DNA of 64,000 nt from Micromonospora sp. MA102 (lineage in GTDB: Bacteria > Actinomycetota > Actinomycetes > Mycobacteriales > Micromonosporaceae). Under the pieces are notes generated by a model. The model was not told the DNA's origin. It saw nothing but the letters and a program-made list of their open reading frames with translations, and searched no databases. A program made the translations under genes and the position numbers. This document shows positions 1 to 7,380 of the stretch, piece after piece. The first letter of the stretch is position 1. Each line of letters starts with the position of its first letter. The stretch spans positions 301,989-365,988 of the forward strand of contig NZ_JAMWEG010000007.1 of NCBI RefSeq assembly GCF_025460765.1, written 5' to 3'.

Positions 1-284
1 GTGTCGGTCACCGTCAGGGTCAGCTCCGGCAGCACGGCCCGCTCGGCCCGGACCACGCAGGTGTGCGTGTCGCCCTTGTCGATGGCGGCGGCCACGTCGA
101 ACCTGCCGCCCGTGTGCTTGGCGATCACCGCGAAGTCGAGCAGCCGGCACGCCCCGCCGGACGAGGCGGCGGACACCTCGACCGCCCTCGGCTCCCCCGC
201 CGGCACCTCGACCGGTGTGTCCTCGGCGGCGCAGCCGGCGGTCAGCAGTACGGCCGAAGCGGCCAGCCAGGTCCGGGCGCGCAC
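1..284 (-). CDS. Putative secreted lipoprotein (3' part outside window)
   Basis: The gene runs leftward off the window, so only about 94 N-terminal codons are visible. It starts at a GTG preceded by a GGAGG ribosome binding site with 7-8 bases spacing. The N-terminus is a short charged segment, a hydrophobic stretch and a lipobox LTAGC, so the mature protein should be lipid-anchored at the outer face of the membrane. After the lipobox come an acidic/proline segment and a domain with one early Cys (GACRLLDF) and a second near HTCVV, spaced as in small disulphide-bonded actinobacterial lipoproteins of the DUF3558 type. That family assignment is only a resemblance; the function is unknown. Confidence 0.7.
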   Translation of the reverse strand, partial: MRARTWLAASAVLLTAGCAAEDTPVEVPAGEPRAVEVSAASSGGACRLLDFAVIAKHTGGRFDVAAAIDKGDTHTCVVRAERAVLPELTLTVTD

Positions 285-370
285 GTGGAGACCTCCGCAG
301 TCGTCGGCGGGGGCCGCCCGCCGGATGTCCGTCGGCCACCGTACGGGCTGCCCGCCGGGGACGGAAGTCC

Positions 371-613
371 TCAATCGTCCACGTACGGACAGTGCCGGCA
401 TCCTCGCCCGCAGCACGTGCCGCGGCGGGCCAGGAAACCGGCGCTGAGCACGAAGAGCCCGCTCTCCGGGTCCAGGTAGCCGGCCTCACCGGCGGCCAGG
501 GCGGCGGCGTGCGCGGCCAGGATCCGCGCCCGGTCCGGGTGGTCGGGCGACAGCCGCGACGGGTGCGGCTCGGTCAACGGCCGGTCCGCCAGCGGTCGTC
601 GCTCTCCGGTCAC
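371..613 (-). CDS. DUF5522 family protein
   Basis: An 80-residue protein starting at GTG. The C-terminal third carries the signature of this small family: a YLDPESGLFVLSAGFLARRG segment followed by the cysteine cluster CCGRGCRHCPY close to the C-terminus. The cluster looks suited to metal or iron-sulphur binding, but no activity is established for the family that I know of. No strong Shine-Dalgarno is visible upstream, so the start is less certain than the reading frame. It lies between a lipoprotein gene and an asparaginase gene on the same strand, with 80-90 bp gaps on either side. Confidence 0.75.
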   Translation of the reverse strand: MTGERRPLADRPLTEPHPSRLSPDHPDRARILAAHAAALAAGEAGYLDPESGLFVLSAGFLARRGTCCGRGCRHCPYVDD

Positions 614-694
614 CGCGCGAGTCTACGGAGGCCGCCCCGAGGCTGGCGTTCAGCCGGCACCCGGCGGTGATCGCCGTGCTGGCCGCGCGCCGGC

Positions 695-1672
695 TCAGCC
701 GTGCCGGTCGAACGCCGCGGCGACCGCCGCCCGGTCCGCGCCGGCGGCCAGCAGCAGCCGGAGCAGCACCTTGGCCTTGTATGGGTCGAGCAGCCCACCG
801 CGGATCAGCCCGCGCCGCCGCAGGTCGGCCTCCGAACCGACCGCGCCGTAGGTGTTCCGCAGCACCGACCCGGCCCCCGTCCGGGAGGCGAGCACCACCG
901 GCATCCGCGCGGCCAGCTCGCCCAGCGCCGGGGCGAAGTCGGGCGGCACGTGCCCCACCCCGAAGCCGGCCACCACCAGGCCGTCCAGGCCCGGGGCGAG
1001 CGCGTCGAGCAGCGCCGGGTCGTCGTCGAGGGTGACCGTGTGCAGCGCCACCCGGGTGGCGGCCAGCCGGTCGCGGTCCACCGGCGGCAGCGGGGCGTGC
1101 CGGGGCGGGCGGGTGAGCAGCCGCACCTCCCCCTCGATGACGTGCCCGAGCGGACCCGCGTTCGGTGCCGCGAAGGTGGCCGTGCTGGTGCTGTGGGTCT
1201 TGCGGACGAAGCGGGCCGCGTGGATCTCGTCGTTGAACGCCACCAGCACCCCGAGGTCCCGCGCGGCCGGCGCGGCGGCGACCCGGGCGGCGGCGAGCAG
1301 GTTGGCCGGCCCGTCCGGCCCGGCCAGGGTGGGGTTGCGCATCGCGCCGGTGAACACCAGCGGCGCCGGGTGCGGCCAGACCAGGTCGGCCAGGAAGGCG
1401 GTCTCCTCCAGGGTGTCGGTGCCCTGGGTCACCACCACACCGGCCGCCCCGTCGGCGACCGCCGCGCCGGCCGCGTCCACCAGGTCCAGGATCTGCCGGT
1501 ACGCCAGGGCGGCGCTGGGCACCGCCTCGACGTCCCGCACGTCGAGCGGGATGTCGGCGAGCCCCGGTACGGCGGCCGTGAGGTCGGCGCCGGTGAGCCG
1601 GCTGACCACGCCCTGCGCTCTGGTGCCCGCCATGGCGATCGTGCCGCCCAGGGTGAAGAGCGCGACGGTCAC
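695..1672 (-). CDS. L-asparaginase (type I/II family)
   Basis: Hydrolyses L-asparagine to aspartate and ammonia. The 325-residue product has the N-terminal asparaginase signature LGGTI with nucleophile Thr11, and the second catalytic signature TQGTDTLEETA around residues 82-92 (Thr and Asp). A later lysine (FVRKTHS) fits the third active-site element. Length matches bacterial asparaginases. No signal peptide is visible, so it should be cytoplasmic. The GTG start overlaps the stop of the upstream methyltransferase (GTGA, 4 bp), so the two are translationally coupled. Annotators may also call it an asparaginase-like amidohydrolase; substrate preference cannot be read from sequence. Confidence 0.9.
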   Translation of the reverse strand: MTVALFTLGGTIAMAGTRAQGVVSRLTGADLTAAVPGLADIPLDVRDVEAVPSAALAYRQILDLVDAAGAAVADGAAGVVVTQGTDTLEETAFLADLVWPHPAPLVFTGAMRNPTLAGPDGPANLLAAARVAAAPAARDLGVLVAFNDEIHAARFVRKTHSTSTATFAAPNAGPLGHVIEGEVRLLTRPPRHAPLPPVDRDRLAATRVALHTVTLDDDPALLDALAPGLDGLVVAGFGVGHVPPDFAPALGELAARMPVVLASRTGAGSVLRNTYGAVGSEADLRRRGLIRGGLLDPYKAKVLLRLLLAAGADRAAVAAAFDRHG

Positions 1673-2310
1673 CGGTCGGCCTTCCTGGCGAGCAGGAACG
1701 CCTGCGGTCCCCGGTCGAGTTCCTCCGCCTCGCGGACCAGCGTGGCGTGCACCGCGAATCCGGCCGCGGTGAGCTGCTCGGCGAGCCGTTCCGGCGGCAG
1801 CCAGTACACGTCGTACGAGACGGTGTGGCCGTACGCCTGTTCCAGCCGGATCCGCTGGTCGCCGGCCTTGACCGCGACCAGCAGGTGACCGCCCGGGGCG
1901 AGCACCCGGTGGAACTCGGCGAACACCCCGGACAGCAGGTCCGGCGGCAGGTGGATGATCGAGTACCAGGCCACGAGGCCGGCCAGCGCCGCGTCGGGGA
2001 TGTCCAGCGCGGTCATCGAGCCGACCTCGAAGCGCAGTTCCGGGTAGTTCCGGCGGGCCACCTCGAGCATGCCCGGGGAGAGGTCGACCCCGGAGATGTC
2101 GAGCCCGAGACTGCGCAGGTGGGCGGTGATCCGGCCGGTCCCGCAGCCCGCCTCCAGCACCGGCCGGCCGGACCCCACCAGCTCCGCGAACGCGGCCAGC
2201 ATCCCCCGGTCGAGCGGGCCCTCCAGCACGTCGGGAATCAGCCGGGCGTAGTCCACGGCCACCGTGTCGTAGGCGGCGCGCGTCTCGGTGAGCCAGTTCG
2301 GTTCGATCAT
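1669..2310 (-). CDS. Class I SAM-dependent methyltransferase
   Basis: A 213-residue Rossmann-fold methyltransferase. Motif I is VLEAGCGTGRIT (about residues 50-61), followed by the acidic loop ISGVDLSPGML that binds the SAM ribose, and a motif IV region GLVAWYSIIHLPPD. The pattern is that of the Methyltransf_11/25 group, which acts on diverse small molecules; the substrate is unknown. It starts at an ATG and its end overlaps the downstream asparaginase start by 4 bp. The first gene of this two-gene unit faces the MFS exporter at 2477 across a 166-bp divergent region. Confidence 0.85.
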   Translation of the reverse strand: MIEPNWLTETRAAYDTVAVDYARLIPDVLEGPLDRGMLAAFAELVGSGRPVLEAGCGTGRITAHLRSLGLDISGVDLSPGMLEVARRNYPELRFEVGSMTALDIPDAALAGLVAWYSIIHLPPDLLSGVFAEFHRVLAPGGHLLVAVKAGDQRIRLEQAYGHTVSYDVYWLPPERLAEQLTAAGFAVHATLVREAEELDRGPQAFLLARKADR

Positions 2311-2476
2311 GAAAGACGACCCTAGTCGCCGGCCGGCCCCGCGTCCGCCCGCACCCGGCCCGGCCCGGCCCGGCGACGACCGTCTCCGGCCCGGGGGAAA
2401 TGCCGCGACCGGCGGCGGCCCGGCGGGATACCGTGCCCGGTCGCACACCCGCAACCTCGATGGACAGGCCCGAACG

Positions 2477-3733
2477 GTGACCCAGCAGCTGACGCCCCCG
2501 ACCACCGGAACCCACACCTCGCTGTGGCGCAGCCGGGACTTCCTGCTGCTGTGGAGCGGCCAGACGGTCAGCGAGGTCGGCACCCGGGTCTCCGGGGTGG
2601 CCGTGCCGCTGCTCGCCGCGGGCGTGCTCGACGCCACCGTCTTCCAGGTCTCGCTGCTCACCGTCCTGGCCTGGCTGCCGTACCTGATCTTCTCGCTGCC
2701 GGCCGGGATGCTGGCCGACCGGGTCGACCAGCGGCGGCTGATGATCGGGTGCGACCTGGGCCGCGCGGCGCTGCTGCTGTCGGTCCCGGTGGTCGCCCTG
2801 GCCGGCCACCTCACGCTGGCCTTCCTGTACGCGGTGGTCGGGCTCTGCGGCGTGCTGACCGTGGCGTTCACGGTGGCCTACCGGAGCCTGCTGCCCGCCC
2901 TCGTCCCGCCGGAGCGGTTGACCTCGGCCAACGCGCGCCTGGAGGTGAGCGAGAACCTGGCCCAGCTGGCCGGGCCGAGCGCGGGCGGGGTGCTCGTCGG
3001 CCTGCTCGGGGCGGCCCGCACCTTCGTGGCCGACGCCGCCAGCTTCCTGGCCAGCGCGGTCACGCTGCTGCTGGTCCGGCACCGCCCGGCGCCGCGCGCC
3101 GAGGCTCGGGTGCCGCTCCGGGCGGCGCTGACCGAGTGGCTCGGTTTCATCCGCCGGCAGCGGATCCTCGCCCTGGTGCTCGCCTGCACCGCCACCTCGA
3201 ACTTCTTCGTCATGGCCGCCCACGCCATCGAGGTGCCGTACCTGCTGCGCGTGCTGCATGCCGGCCCGGCCACCATCGGTCTCCTGTTCAGCCTGGGTTC
3301 GGTCGGCGGGCTGCTGGCCGGCGTGCTGGCCGGCCGGGTGAGCGCGCTGCTCGGCGGCGCCCGGACCATCTGGGTGTCGATGGCCGCGCCCGGCCCGCTC
3401 TACCTGCTCATGCCGCTGGCCCGGCCCGGCTGGGGCGCCCTGCTCTACGCGGTCGGGACGGCGGCGTTCGCGGCCAACGCGGTGCTGTTCAACGTGGCGG
3501 CCATGTCCTACCGGCAGCGGGTCACCCCGGCCCGGCTGCTCGGCCGCGTCAACGCCGCGTTCCTTTGGATCTGCTACGGCGTGATCCCGCTGGGCGCCCT
3601 GCTCGGCGGCACCCTCGGCACCCGGCTCGGGCTGCGCCCGGCGCTGCTGGTCTGCGTGCTCGGCATGTGGAGCGCGGCGCTGTTCGTGGTTTTTTCGCCG
3701 CTGCGGCGGATGCGGGACTTCGCGGCGTCCTGA
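2477..3733 (+). CDS. MFS transporter, EntS/MFS_3-like exporter
   Basis: A 418-residue major facilitator with about twelve hydrophobic segments, probably a drug or metabolite exporter in the plasma membrane. The start SLWRSRDFLLLWSGQTVSEVGTRVSGVAVPLLA is typical of the MFS_3 (enterobactin-exporter EntS) group, and the loop between TM2 and TM3 has AGMLADRVDQRRLM, matching the MFS GxLaDRxxRR motif. A GTG start at 2477 is chosen because the family N-terminus begins here; the frame stays open upstream but codes for low-complexity Pro/Arg sequence. It is transcribed away from the methyltransferase pair. Substrate unknown. Confidence 0.85.
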   Translation: MTQQLTPPTTGTHTSLWRSRDFLLLWSGQTVSEVGTRVSGVAVPLLAAGVLDATVFQVSLLTVLAWLPYLIFSLPAGMLADRVDQRRLMIGCDLGRAALLLSVPVVALAGHLTLAFLYAVVGLCGVLTVAFTVAYRSLLPALVPPERLTSANARLEVSENLAQLAGPSAGGVLVGLLGAARTFVADAASFLASAVTLLLVRHRPAPRAEARVPLRAALTEWLGFIRRQRILALVLACTATSNFFVMAAHAIEVPYLLRVLHAGPATIGLLFSLGSVGGLLAGVLAGRVSALLGGARTIWVSMAAPGPLYLLMPLARPGWGALLYAVGTAAFAANAVLFNVAAMSYRQRVTPARLLGRVNAAFLWICYGVIPLGALLGGTLGTRLGLRPALLVCVLGMWSAALFVVFSPLRRMRDFAAS

Positions 3734-3761
3734 AAAGAGGCAGGATTTTTCCCCGGACCGC

Positions 3762-3788
3762 TGTCGAATCCGGCCGCGACCGTCCGTC
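3762..3788 (+). promoter_or_regulatory. Candidate ECF42-type promoter
   Basis: The sequence TGTCGA at 3762-3767 is followed by CGTC at 3781-3784 and again at 3785-3788, giving spacers of 13 or 17 bases. A TGTCGA-like -35 with a CGTC-like -10 is what I recall for promoters recognised by ECF41/ECF42 sigma factors, which usually drive their own DGPF-sigma operon. It lies 43 bp upstream of the DGPF gene start. The assignment is inference. Confidence 0.5.
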
Positions 3789-3830
3789 GGTGAGACGGAA
3801 GAGGGAAACGACAACCCCAAGGAGAGACCG

Positions 3831-4172
3831 ATGGCCCAGTACGCAGTCCTCGTCTACTCGCCCGCGCCGGCCGACCCGATGGACCTGACCCCCGACTACG
3901 TGGCCCTGCTGGAGCGCTACGGCGACCAGGTCGCCGAGCTGGGCGGGCAGATCCTCACCGGGTTCGCGCTCCAGCCGAGCACCACGGCCACGGCGATCCG
4001 CGGCGACGTGGTGACCGACGGCCCGTTCATCGAGGCCAAGGAGGTCGTCGCCGGGTTCTTCATCCTGGAGGCGCCCGACCTGGACGTGGCCCTGAAGATC
4101 GCCAAGCTGAACCCGGCCACCATCGACGGCGGCGTCGAGGTCCGGCCGCTCTTCCAGCCGCCGGCCGAGTGA
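3831..4172 (+). CDS. DGPF/YCII domain protein, partner of ECF42 sigma factor
   Basis: A 113-residue protein of the YCII-related (DGPF) family. It contains the eponymous motif TDGPFIEAKEVVAGFFILEA at about residues 63-82 and the family N-terminus QYAVLVYSP. It begins at an ATG with a good AAGGAGA ribosome binding site. It is directly followed by a sigma factor whose GTG start overlaps this stop codon. DGPF proteins encoded next to ECF42 sigma factors are the known hallmark of that sigma group. Their biochemical role is unresolved; YCII folds resemble dimeric alpha-beta barrels. Confidence 0.9.
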   Translation: MAQYAVLVYSPAPADPMDLTPDYVALLERYGDQVAELGGQILTGFALQPSTTATAIRGDVVTDGPFIEAKEVVAGFFILEAPDLDVALKIAKLNPATIDGGVEVRPLFQPPAE

Positions 4173-5425
4173 GCGACGCCGCCACGGTCGCCGCCGAACG
4201 GGCGGTGGTGGACGCGCACCGTCGCGAGTGGGCCTTCGTGCTCGCCGCGACGGCGCGCGTCGCCGGCGACCTCGACGTGGCCGAGGAGTGCGTGCAGGAC
4301 GCCTACCTGGCCGCGCTGGCCGCGTGGGCGCGCGACGGCGTACCCGACAAGCCGGGTGCCTGGTTGACCGCCACGGCGAAGCGCAAGGCGCTCGACGTGC
4401 TGCGCCGGGAGAAGGTGTTCCGGTCGAAGATGCCCCTGCTCGTCGAGCCGGCGGAGGCCGAGATGGTGGAGGAGCCCGGCGGGGACGCGGTCCCCGACGA
4501 CCGGCTGCGGCTGGTGTTCACCTGCTGCCACCCGGCGCTGGCCCGGGAGGCGCAGGTGGCGCTGACCCTGCGCCTGGTCTGCGGGGTGGCCACCGGCGAC
4601 ATCGCCCGGGCGTTCCTGGTCACCGAGACGACCATGGCGGCCCGGGTGACCCGGGCCAAGAAGAAGATCGCCGCCGCCCGGATCCCCTACCGGGTGCCGG
4701 AGGCCGCCGAGCTGCCCGAACGGCTCGACACGGTGCTCACCGTGATCCACCTGCTCTTCACCGCCGGGCACACCGCGCCGACCGGCGCCGACCTGGTCCG
4801 CGCCGACCTGGTCGACCGGGCCGTGCACCTGACCCGGATGCTGCTCGCCCTGATGCCCGACGAGCCGGAGGTACGCGGGCTGCTCGCCCTGCTGCTGCTC
4901 ACCGACGCCCGCCGGGCCACCCGCACCGACGCCGCCGGGCGGCTGCTGGTGCTGGAGGAACAGGACCGGTCCCGCTGGGACCGGGCCGCCACGGCCGAGG
5001 GGAACCAGCTGGTCCTGGGCGCGTTCCGCACCGGCCGGGTCGGCCGGTACGCCCTCCAGGCCGCGATCGCCTCGCTGCACGCGGTCGCCCCCAGCTACGC
5101 CGCCACCGACTGGCCGCAGGTCGTCCGCCTCTACGACGAGCTGCTCAAGCGCTGGCCGTCCCCGGTGGTGGCGCTGAACCGGGCGGTCGCCGTGTCCATG
5201 GTCGACGGACCGGCCGCGGCCCTCGCGGAGGTCGACGCGCTGGCGGCCGACCCCCACCTGGCCGGCTACCACTACCTCCCGGCCATCCGCGCCGACCTGC
5301 TGCGCCGCCTCGACCGGCCGGCCGAAGCCGCGGACGCCTACCGCGCGGCGCTCGACCTGGTCGACAACGAGGCGGAACGGGCCTTCCTCACCGGTCGCCT
5401 CACCGAGGTCACCACGCCTGGTTGA
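4169..5425 (+). CDS. ECF42-group RNA polymerase sigma factor with C-terminal TPR-like extension
   Basis: A 418-residue extracytoplasmic-function sigma factor. The first about 170 residues hold sigma-70 region 2 (LDVAEECVQDAYLAAL, WLTATAKRKALDVLRRE) and region 4 (LTLRLVCGVATGDIARAFLVTETTMAARVTRAKKKI). The remaining about 240 residues are the helical DUF6596/TPR-like extension typical of ECF42, including LPERLDTVLTVIHLLFTAGH and HAVAPSYAATDWPQVVRLYDELL. No anti-sigma gene is adjacent, as expected: in this group the extension controls activity. The GTG start overlaps the DGPF gene by 4 bp. The stop codon lies inside the left arm of a long inverted repeat (5421-5480). Confidence 0.93.
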   Translation: MSDAATVAAERAVVDAHRREWAFVLAATARVAGDLDVAEECVQDAYLAALAAWARDGVPDKPGAWLTATAKRKALDVLRREKVFRSKMPLLVEPAEAEMVEEPGGDAVPDDRLRLVFTCCHPALAREAQVALTLRLVCGVATGDIARAFLVTETTMAARVTRAKKKIAAARIPYRVPEAAELPERLDTVLTVIHLLFTAGHTAPTGADLVRADLVDRAVHLTRMLLALMPDEPEVRGLLALLLLTDARRATRTDAAGRLLVLEEQDRSRWDRAATAEGNQLVLGAFRTGRVGRYALQAAIASLHAVAPSYAATDWPQVVRLYDELLKRWPSPVVALNRAVAVSMVDGPAAALAEVDALAADPHLAGYHYLPAIRADLLRRLDRPAEAADAYRAALDLVDNEAERAFLTGRLTEVTTPG

Positions 5426-5480
5426 TCATGAAGTTGTCGCCCCCGCTCCGGCGGGTCGGGACGACAACTTCATGGTCAAC
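5421..5480. repeat. Long inverted repeat, TGATCATGAAGTTG family (element 1)
   Basis: A 19-base arm (5421-5439, GTTGATCATGAAGTTGTCG) pairs with 5462-5480 with one T/C difference that still forms a G-U pair in RNA. The 22-base centre contains a nested CCCGC/GCGGG hairpin. It overlaps the sigma-factor stop codon and ends 7 bp before the stop of the convergent nucleotidyltransferase. It may act as a bidirectional terminator or be a REP-like mobile repeat; the same arm recurs at 17011-17070. Confidence 0.85.
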
Positions 5481-5486
5481 ACGGTG

Positions 5487-6206
5487 TCACCGCCGGTGGG
5501 CCCCGCGTACCGTGCGGCGGGCGTCCCGCCAGGCGATCAGGGCCGTGCGGAGCCGGGGGGAGGTGACCGGCTCTCCCCTGCGCCGAGCCGCGAGTTGGTC
5601 GATCAGCCAGGCCGGGGCGTGGGCCGCCTCGACCGCCGCGGTCTTGGTGAGCAGGTCGCCGTGGCGCAGCGCGTGCCGGCCGCGAGCCATCGAGGTGAGA
5701 CCGAGGTCGGCGAGGGCGGGCTCCAGCCACAACCACGGACGCCGGGCCGCCCAGGCCCAGTAGCCGGTGAGTTCGGCGCGGGCGGCGGCTCGCACGTCGT
5801 CGTCGCCCACCGGCGGGAACACCTCGCCGGGCGGACGGCCGAGGACGGCGTACCCGTGGCGGACGAGCTCCGCCCGGGTGATGCCGGACAGGATGCGCTG
5901 GACGAGCTGCCCGTGCGTCCACGTCGGATGCTTCCGGTGGACGTCCGCGACGGTGGCGCTGTCGACGTAGACGCAGCCCAGGTGCAGCCCGGCGGCGCCG
6001 TCGGCGTCGAGGCGGCGGTGCACGGCGACGAGCGCGGCCTCCCGCGCGTCGACGACCGGCCCGTCGGTCAGCGCCACCAGGTCGAGGTCGCTCACGCCGG
6101 GCCGGTAGTCGCCGGTCGCCAGTGACCCGGCCACCAGCAGGTCGGTGACCCAACCGAGCGCCGCGAGTTCACCGGCGAATTCGTCGACGACCGGGAGCCT
6201 CACCAC
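5487..6206 (-). CDS. Nucleotidyltransferase, aminoglycoside adenylyltransferase-like
   Basis: About 239 residues. The N-terminal half has the pol-beta-type nucleotidyltransferase signature GSLATGDYRPGVSDLDLVALTDGP (Gly-Ser, then Asp-x-Asp) that binds Mg-nucleotide. The C-terminal half is helical, as in the AadA/DUF4111 group. It may nucleotidylate an aminoglycoside or another small molecule; resistance is not proven by sequence. The start is uncertain: GTG at 6206 or 6203 is preferred because it gives a normal AadA-like N-terminus, whereas the upstream in-frame GTG at 6242 lies inside an inverted repeat. Upstream Shine-Dalgarno sequences are weak for all choices. Confidence 0.75.
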   Translation of the reverse strand: MVRLPVVDEFAGELAALGWVTDLLVAGSLATGDYRPGVSDLDLVALTDGPVVDAREAALVAVHRRLDADGAAGLHLGCVYVDSATVADVHRKHPTWTHGQLVQRILSGITRAELVRHGYAVLGRPPGEVFPPVGDDDVRAAARAELTGYWAWAARRPWLWLEPALADLGLTSMARGRHALRHGDLLTKTAAVEAAHAPAWLIDQLAARRRGEPVTSPRLRTALIAWRDARRTVRGAHRR

Positions 6207-6236
6207 GATCCCATTCTCGTCTCCGCGGTGAATCCT

Positions 6237-6271
6237 GGACACCCACCGTTCGCCACGAACGGCACGTGTCC
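6237..6271. repeat. Intergenic inverted repeat
   Basis: GGACAC and CCGTTCG on the left pair with CGAACGG and GTGTCC on the right around a 3-base loop, with a 3x3 mismatch between the two stem parts. It is followed by CAAGATCC, echoing the CAAGATC sequence of other inverted repeats in this window. It lies between the DUF2332 gene and the nucleotidyltransferase gene, so it could end the former or precede the latter. Confidence 0.7.
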
Positions 6272-6296
6272 AAGATCCGGCCGGGTCCGACCACCC

Positions 6297-7229
6297 TCAG
6301 CCGAACCAGGTGAGGGACTGGCCGTGGCCCCGGGTCCAGGCCAGCGGCCTTCCGTCGAGGGCCAGCACGTTGTGGAAGCCGCCGGGCGGTTGTTCGGGCA
6401 GCGCGGGGTAGCGCAGCACGTCGGGATCCTCGTTGGCGATCCAGTGCCCGGGCAGCCCGCCGACGACCTCGGCGAACGCGTCCCGCCGGGGTGGCGGCAC
6501 CTGGTACAGCACCGAGGTGTGGAAGACCACCAGGGTCGCGTCCCGCGGCGCCCGCGCGGCCAGCGCGGGCAGGTCGTCCACCAGGTCGCCCCGCACCAGC
6601 AGCGGGGGCTCGGCCGCCGCCACGGCCGCCGCGGCCCGCAGCCGCTCGCGGCGGTGCCCGTGCTCCGGCCAGATGAGCGCGTCCAGCCACGCCACGTCGG
6701 CCGGGTCGGTCAGGTCCAGCGGATTGAGGTCCAGGCCGGCCCGCCACACCACCTCGGGCCTGCGGACCGGCGGCGCAGTCCCGCTGATCGCGCAGTCGAG
6801 GACCGGCTCACCGGCGCCGAGCCGGCGGTCGCCGTAGCGGTAGGCGTACCGGTCGGGGTAGAGGTTCAGGCCCGCGGAGGCGCCGACCTCCAGCAGGGCG
6901 AGCGGCTGGGGCAACGACGCCAGCACCGGCAGGAGCACGGCACACCGGCCCGGCTCGTTCGTCTGCGTGGCCCGGACCCGCATCTCCGCCTCGACGGCCG
7001 GCCAGTTCGCCAGCGCGTACCCGCGGAAGGCGGCCGGATCGGTGACCGGGCCGCCGAGCAGCCGCACCACACCGAAGAGCAGGTTCGGCTGGCGCTTGGC
7101 CGGCGGGAGGGTGTCGAGCCGGGCCAGCAGCTCGTCGTCGCGGGCAACCGCCTCCGACAGCCGCTCGTAGGCCGGCGACACCCCACGCACCTCGCGCCTG
7201 AAGGCGGTGTAACGGTCCGCAGTGGTCAT
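6297..7229 (-). CDS. DUF2332 family protein
   Basis: A 310-residue cytoplasmic protein starting at ATG (MTTADRYTAF). Diagnostic stretches include SPAYERLSEAVARDDELLARL, LPVLASLPQPLALLEVGASAGLNLYPDRY and VVFHTSVLYQV. The LLEVGASAGLNL segment resembles a Rossmann motif I, so a methyltransferase-like fold is plausible, but the family has no assigned activity that I know of. It is transcribed leftward, alone or with the nucleotidyltransferase after an inverted repeat. Length is normal for DUF2332 proteins in actinobacteria. Confidence 0.85.
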   Translation of the reverse strand: MTTADRYTAFRREVRGVSPAYERLSEAVARDDELLARLDTLPPAKRQPNLLFGVVRLLGGPVTDPAAFRGYALANWPAVEAEMRVRATQTNEPGRCAVLLPVLASLPQPLALLEVGASAGLNLYPDRYAYRYGDRRLGAGEPVLDCAISGTAPPVRRPEVVWRAGLDLNPLDLTDPADVAWLDALIWPEHGHRRERLRAAAAVAAAEPPLLVRGDLVDDLPALAARAPRDATLVVFHTSVLYQVPPPRRDAFAEVVGGLPGHWIANEDPDVLRYPALPEQPPGGFHNVLALDGRPLAWTRGHGQSLTWFG

Positions 7230-7330
7230 GGCCCGAGCATCCCAGCCGGCCGCCGCGACCGGGTTGCGCCGGCGGCGTGAGTTCCGTCGCTCCAGCGGGT
7301 CGCCGTCGAACCCGTCCATCGGCGAAAGGC

Positions 7331-7368
7331 CGCGAGCGCGGCAGGGAAGATCCCCTGCCGCGCTCGCG
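7331..7368 (-). terminator. Strong hairpin terminator of nrdJ
   Basis: A perfect 16-bp stem (7331-7346 with 7353-7368) with a 6-base loop lies 12 bp downstream of the nrdJ stop. There is no long U-tract, as is common in high-GC actinobacteria, but stem strength and position support termination. Confidence 0.85.
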
Positions 7369-7380
7369 AGCGGTCGTGCG

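Noticed and set aside
1..447. Plus-strand frame beginning at base 1
   Set aside because: The minus strand of the same region encodes a lipoprotein with ribosome binding site and lipobox, which explains the sequence far better.
695..3820. A 1041-codon minus-strand frame spanning asparaginase and beyond
   Set aside because: Only the last 325 codons resemble asparaginase; the rest crosses the methyltransferase and MFS genes out of frame and codes for Arg/Gly/Gln-rich noise.
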